DNA of 8,240 nucleotides from an uncultured Porphyromonadaceae bacterium (lineage in GTDB: Bacteria > Bacteroidota > Bacteroidia > Bacteroidales > Muribaculaceae): the NCBI GenBank assembly GCA_947176355.1, contig CAMWQY010000109.1, positions 1 through 8,240 on the forward strand, written 5' to 3'. The notes beneath the pieces were generated by a model that was given only the letters and a program-made list of their open reading frames with translations, did no database searches and was not told the DNA's origin. Shown in pieces: positions 5,626-8,240 of this stretch (positions within the stretch are counted from its first letter, which is position 1; the number at the start of each line of letters is the position of its first letter). Made by a program: the position numbers and the translations under genes.

Positions 5626-6765
5626 ATGATTAAGAAGTGGCTGGTGGTTGGTCTTAATGTGTTGATTGGAGTTGCATTATTTGTCAATTGCAATCGATCT
5701 GGCCAGTCTTCTGACTCTATTCCTGAAGTTGAAGTGGCTGAAGTAGATACAACTTCGGTCAGCATCTTTAAAGAATACGAGGGCAGTATTCGCGCAAGCC
5801 AGTCGGTAGAAGTCACCGCACGCGTCGAAGGAATCCTTGAGAAAATGCTTTTTAAGGAAGGCTCTTACGTCACTAAAGGGCAGACTCTTTTCGTAATTGA
5901 TCCAAAGCTTTATCAGGCACGCGTCGACAGGTCTCAAGCGCAACTTGATCGGGCTAAGGCGTTGCTTGATAAAGCCAAACGCGACCTTAGCCGTATCCGC
6001 CCATTATATGCACAAAAGGCTGCATCTCAGCTTGATCTTGACAATGCTGAAGCTGCTGTGGAATGTGCTGAGGCGGATGTGGAAATCTGTAAAGTTGACC
6101 TCTTGGAGTCTAAGATTACGCTTGGTTATACTCGTGTCGTTGCCCCTATATCAGGCTATATCTCTGAAAGGATGGTTGATGTCGGTGCGCTTGTCGGTCC
6201 CGGCAGCCGATCTCTTCTTGCTACCATTGTAAGGAGCGACACAGTGCTTATAGATTTTCCCATGACATCGTTAGAATATCTTAAGAGTAAAGATCGCAAA
6301 GTCAACATAATGTGCGAAGATGGCACAGAGTGTTTCGACCGTCTTCCGTCAAACGTCAAGATCACCCTCGCCGACGGTTCGGAATATCCGTATAGTGGAC
6401 TGGTTGATTTCGCAGATCCGGTCGTAGATACTAAGACAGGTACATTCACAGTACGTGCAGAGATGCCCAATCCCGAGGGATGTCTCCTTCCGGGTGAGAA
6501 TACAAAGGTTAAGGTCCTTCTTGATGTGGTGAAAGGATCCATGACTGTGCCTGCTGTTGCTGTTCGTGGAAAAGGTGATGAGAAATATGTCTTTGTCGTG
6601 TCGGCGGATGGAGTGGTGGAAAAGCGTCCGGTATCAGTGGGTGAACTTTCCGGGAAGAATATAATAGTGAAAAAAGGTTTAATGATAGGAGAGCGGGTGG
6701 CTACTGATAAGTTTGATCTGCTCGCAAATGGGATTGTCGTGAGAATTGCAAATAATCCTGAATAA
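5626..6765 (+). CDS. RND efflux periplasmic adaptor (AcrA/MexA-type membrane fusion protein), lipoprotein
   Basis: From the start at 5626 the protein is 379 residues, normal for AcrA/MexA (about 380-400). It should bridge an inner-membrane pump and an outer-membrane channel. The N-terminus MIKKWLVVGL, a hydrophobic run and Cys22 form a lipoprotein signal with an unusual lipobox (FVNC, Asn at -1). Domains in order: first half-lipoyl motif VTARVEGILEKMLFKEGSYV (63-82), alpha-helical coiled-coil hairpin (about 94-165), second half-lipoyl with TRVVAPISGYISERMVDVGA (169-188), beta-barrel including DPVVDTKTGTFTVRAEMPNP (264-283) and LLPGE (287-291), and the membrane-proximal domain starting at TVPAVAVRG (307-315). 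These are AcrA-family rather than MacA-family hallmarks. An in-frame ATG at 5560 would add 22 polar residues before the signal peptide, so 5626 is preferred. The channel gene follows after 26 bases; no RND pump gene is present between them. Six cysteines (22, 147, 155, 230, 236, 286) are unusual for this family. Confidence 0.94.
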   Translation: MIKKWLVVGLNVLIGVALFVNCNRSGQSSDSIPEVEVAEVDTTSVSIFKEYEGSIRASQSVEVTARVEGILEKMLFKEGSYVTKGQTLFVIDPKLYQARVDRSQAQLDRAKALLDKAKRDLSRIRPLYAQKAASQLDLDNAEAAVECAEADVEICKVDLLESKITLGYTRVVAPISGYISERMVDVGALVGPGSRSLLATIVRSDTVLIDFPMTSLEYLKSKDRKVNIMCEDGTECFDRLPSNVKITLADGSEYPYSGLVDFADPVVDTKTGTFTVRAEMPNPEGCLLPGENTKVKVLLDVVKGSMTVPAVAVRGKGDEKYVFVVSADGVVEKRPVSVGELSGKNIIVKKGLMIGERVATDKFDLLANGIVVRIANNPE

Positions 6766-6778
6766 ATGTTTTAGCCAT

Positions 6779-6784
6779 AGGAGG
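6779..6784 (+). promoter_or_regulatory. Strong Shine-Dalgarno site (AGGAGG) of the outer-membrane channel gene
   Basis: A perfect AGGAGG lies 7 bases before the ATG at 6792, in the 26-base gap after the adaptor gene. It fixes the start of the channel gene and should allow efficient initiation. It stands out because no other gene in the window has a recognisable Shine-Dalgarno, in keeping with Bacteroidota, where such sites are rare. Confidence 0.75.
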
Positions 6785-6791
6785 AATCGAT

Positions 6792-8207
6792 ATGAAAAGG
6801 TTGGTAGGTGCTTTAGTCTTGGTGTCGGCAATATTGTTGTCGGCTTGTTCCGGTGTGAAAGGACTTCAAGAACCTTATGTGCACCATTTTGATGATTTCT
6901 CAAAGATTGACTACGTCGATTCTCTTTGCCTTGCTGATCTTGAATGGTGGAATTTCTATTCAGATTCTACCCTTTGTTCTATACTCGAAAGGGTAGTCTA
7001 CAACAATCGTGATCTTCTCAAATCGGAAGCCCGCATAGAGCAACTCCGGCAGCTTTATGGAATATCGAAGACAAATCTTTTGCCTGAAATAGGATACGAG
7101 GCATCTGTAGAATATGAGACTACAGATTTTGGCGGGAAAGGATCCTCGACGAGTCCAACTTATAAACTCACTATTCCTGTGTCTTGGGAAATAAATCTCT
7201 GGGGCTCACAGATATGGGCGCGTAGGGAAGCGGAAGCCGAATATCATGCCACTGAAGAAGATTCCCGTGCCCTGAAGATGGAGCTAATTGCCCAGGCTGC
7301 AGAAGCATATTATACGTTGATGGCGTTGGAAAACGAGTTGTCTATTGTGCACCGCACTATGGAGACTCGTGAAGAATCCGTCAGAATAGCCAAGCTTCGT
7401 TATGAGGGGGGATTGACTTCAGAAATGCTTTATAATCAGACATTGGTGGAATATTCATCCGCAGCCGCTCTTGTCCCTACATTGGAGCAGAAGGTATATG
7501 CTACCCGTAATAAACTTAATCTGTTGATGGGCGAAGTGCCGCAAGATATTAATAATATAGGGCGTTTCCCTAATTCTTTTGTCGGACCGGAACAACTTCC
7601 TGCCGGTATGCCGTCTGATTTGCTTAAACGTCGTCCTGACATTCGTGCTGCGGAGCAGCGTCTTAAGGCTGCGAAGGCTAATGTTGGCGTCACTTATGCC
7701 GAGCGTTTCCCGTCATTCAACATTAGTTTTCTTCCCGGATTGGAAAATGATGGGCTTTCTAAATTCCTTAAATCTCCTTACCAAGATTTTGTCGGCTCAT
7801 TGGCAGGTCCTCTTATAGATTTCGGAAGACGCAAAAAGAAATATAAAGCTGCAATCGCCGCTTATGAAGAGGCGCGTCTTGACTATGAAGATGTAGTGTT
7901 GAAAGCCTTTACTGAGGTCAATACTATTCTCCATACCTATTATCACGTGCAAGAATCCTACAAGCGCACCAAGCAACTGCGCGAAGCGTCAGCTGAATAC
8001 ATGCAGTTGGCTCAACTCCAATTTCGAGCTGGAATGCTCAATTATATCGATGTGCTTGATGCTCAGCGTAGCTACTTTGACGCGCAGATAGCTTTTTCTA
8101 ATGCCATCCGCGACCAATACATAGCCCTCGTCAACATCTACAAAGCTCTCGGTGGCGGCTGGCGTCACAATCCCAAAATCCACAAGACCACGGAAGTCTC
8201 CGATTAA
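6792..8207 (+). CDS. TolC-like outer-membrane efflux channel, NodT/OprM family lipoprotein
   Basis: A 471-residue outer-membrane factor that forms a trimeric channel through the outer membrane and periplasm, the exit duct of tripartite efflux pumps. The signal peptide ends in a textbook lipobox LSAC with Cys19 lipidated. The protein has the duplicated OEP architecture: repeat 1 at about 50-245, with LAQ-like helices and a beta segment near 120-135 (YKLTIPVSWEINLWG), and repeat 2 at about 275-455. Hallmarks are SDLLKRRPDIRAAEQRLKAA (275-294), the AERFPSFNISFLPG strand (303-316), GPLIDFGRRK (339-348) and FRAGMLNYIDVLDAQRSYFD (411-430). All match NodT/OprM channels, and length is usual (about 450-490). 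It is co-transcribed with the adaptor and probably docks to it. The start at 6792 is fixed by a strong Shine-Dalgarno. Substrates cannot be read from sequence. Only 33 bases follow it in the window. Confidence 0.95.
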   Translation: MKRLVGALVLVSAILLSACSGVKGLQEPYVHHFDDFSKIDYVDSLCLADLEWWNFYSDSTLCSILERVVYNNRDLLKSEARIEQLRQLYGISKTNLLPEIGYEASVEYETTDFGGKGSSTSPTYKLTIPVSWEINLWGSQIWARREAEAEYHATEEDSRALKMELIAQAAEAYYTLMALENELSIVHRTMETREESVRIAKLRYEGGLTSEMLYNQTLVEYSSAAALVPTLEQKVYATRNKLNLLMGEVPQDINNIGRFPNSFVGPEQLPAGMPSDLLKRRPDIRAAEQRLKAAKANVGVTYAERFPSFNISFLPGLENDGLSKFLKSPYQDFVGSLAGPLIDFGRRKKKYKAAIAAYEEARLDYEDVVLKAFTEVNTILHTYYHVQESYKRTKQLREASAEYMQLAQLQFRAGMLNYIDVLDAQRSYFDAQIAFSNAIRDQYIALVNIYKALGGGWRHNPKIHKTTEVSD

Positions 8208-8240
8208 TCAGAACCTCCGTATTCCCTCCTTTTTTGCATC

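Noticed and set aside
5599..5640. Possible twin-arginine (RRSFS) export motif in the long version of the adaptor
   Set aside because: It falls in the 22-residue extension that is probably not translated, lacks the usual FLK ending, and the adaptor already has a lipoprotein signal.
6156..6542. 128-residue open frame on the minus strand
   Set aside because: It is antisense to the adaptor gene's lipoyl and beta-barrel coding region, where the + strand motifs are unambiguous.
3211..8207. A MacAB-TolC pump made from the ABC permease, adaptor and channel
   Set aside because: The adaptor carries AcrA-type rather than MacA-type hallmarks, the ABC genes form their own overlapping cassette with DUF2752, and a 177-base gap separates the groups. 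It is kept only as an alternative.
8190..8235. Possible terminator after the channel gene: ACGGA (8190-8194) pairs with TCCGT (8216-8220), then T6 at 8230-8235
   Set aside because: The stem is only 5 base pairs with a 21-base loop, begins inside the coding region, and 9 bases separate it from the T-run; a shorter alternative hairpin (CGGA/TCCG, 8191-8202) is no better placed.

Overview
The window looks like a chromosomal segment of a member of the Bacteroidota, most likely order Bacteroidales and possibly a Muribaculaceae-like gut lineage. This rests on moderate GC, mostly absent Shine-Dalgarno sequences, a DUF4836-like lipoprotein, a Bacteroidales-style thioesterase, and lipoprotein versions of both the RND adaptor and the TolC-like channel. 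The assignment is from sequence style, not from a search. All genes are on the + strand, and no RNA genes, mobile elements, CRISPR arrays or long repeats were seen.

Region 1 (1-1886) is housekeeping. It holds the last codons of an unidentified gene (perhaps DUF721/DciA-like), a hotdog-fold acyl-CoA thioesterase, a soluble TPR-type helical protein, and ribH (lumazine synthase, the penultimate step of riboflavin synthesis), which starts 3 bases after the TPR gene stops.

Region 2 (1919-5448) is a tightly packed four-gene cassette: a DUF4836-like lipoprotein, an ABC ATPase, an FtsX/LolC-type permease, and a small DUF2752 membrane protein with a CPGCG motif. Consecutive genes overlap by 4, 1 and 8 bases, so translation is probably coupled and the products probably act together. 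The ATPase has a phenylalanine where the H-switch histidine is expected, plus changes in Walker A and the signature motif. This cassette is the best candidate here for an undescribed system: a type VII-like (LolCDE/FtsEX/MacB superfamily) ABC machine with two unexplained partners.

Region 3 (5626-8207) encodes an AcrA-type periplasmic adaptor lipoprotein and a NodT/OprM-type outer-membrane channel lipoprotein, 26 bases apart. No RND pump gene lies between or immediately upstream. The pump may follow the window, lie elsewhere, or be replaced by another inner-membrane partner. The channel gene has a perfect AGGAGG ribosome binding site, unusual for this phylum. The 177-base gap at 5449-5625 separates regions 2 and 3 and probably carries the promoter of the efflux genes, but no clear promoter box was found.
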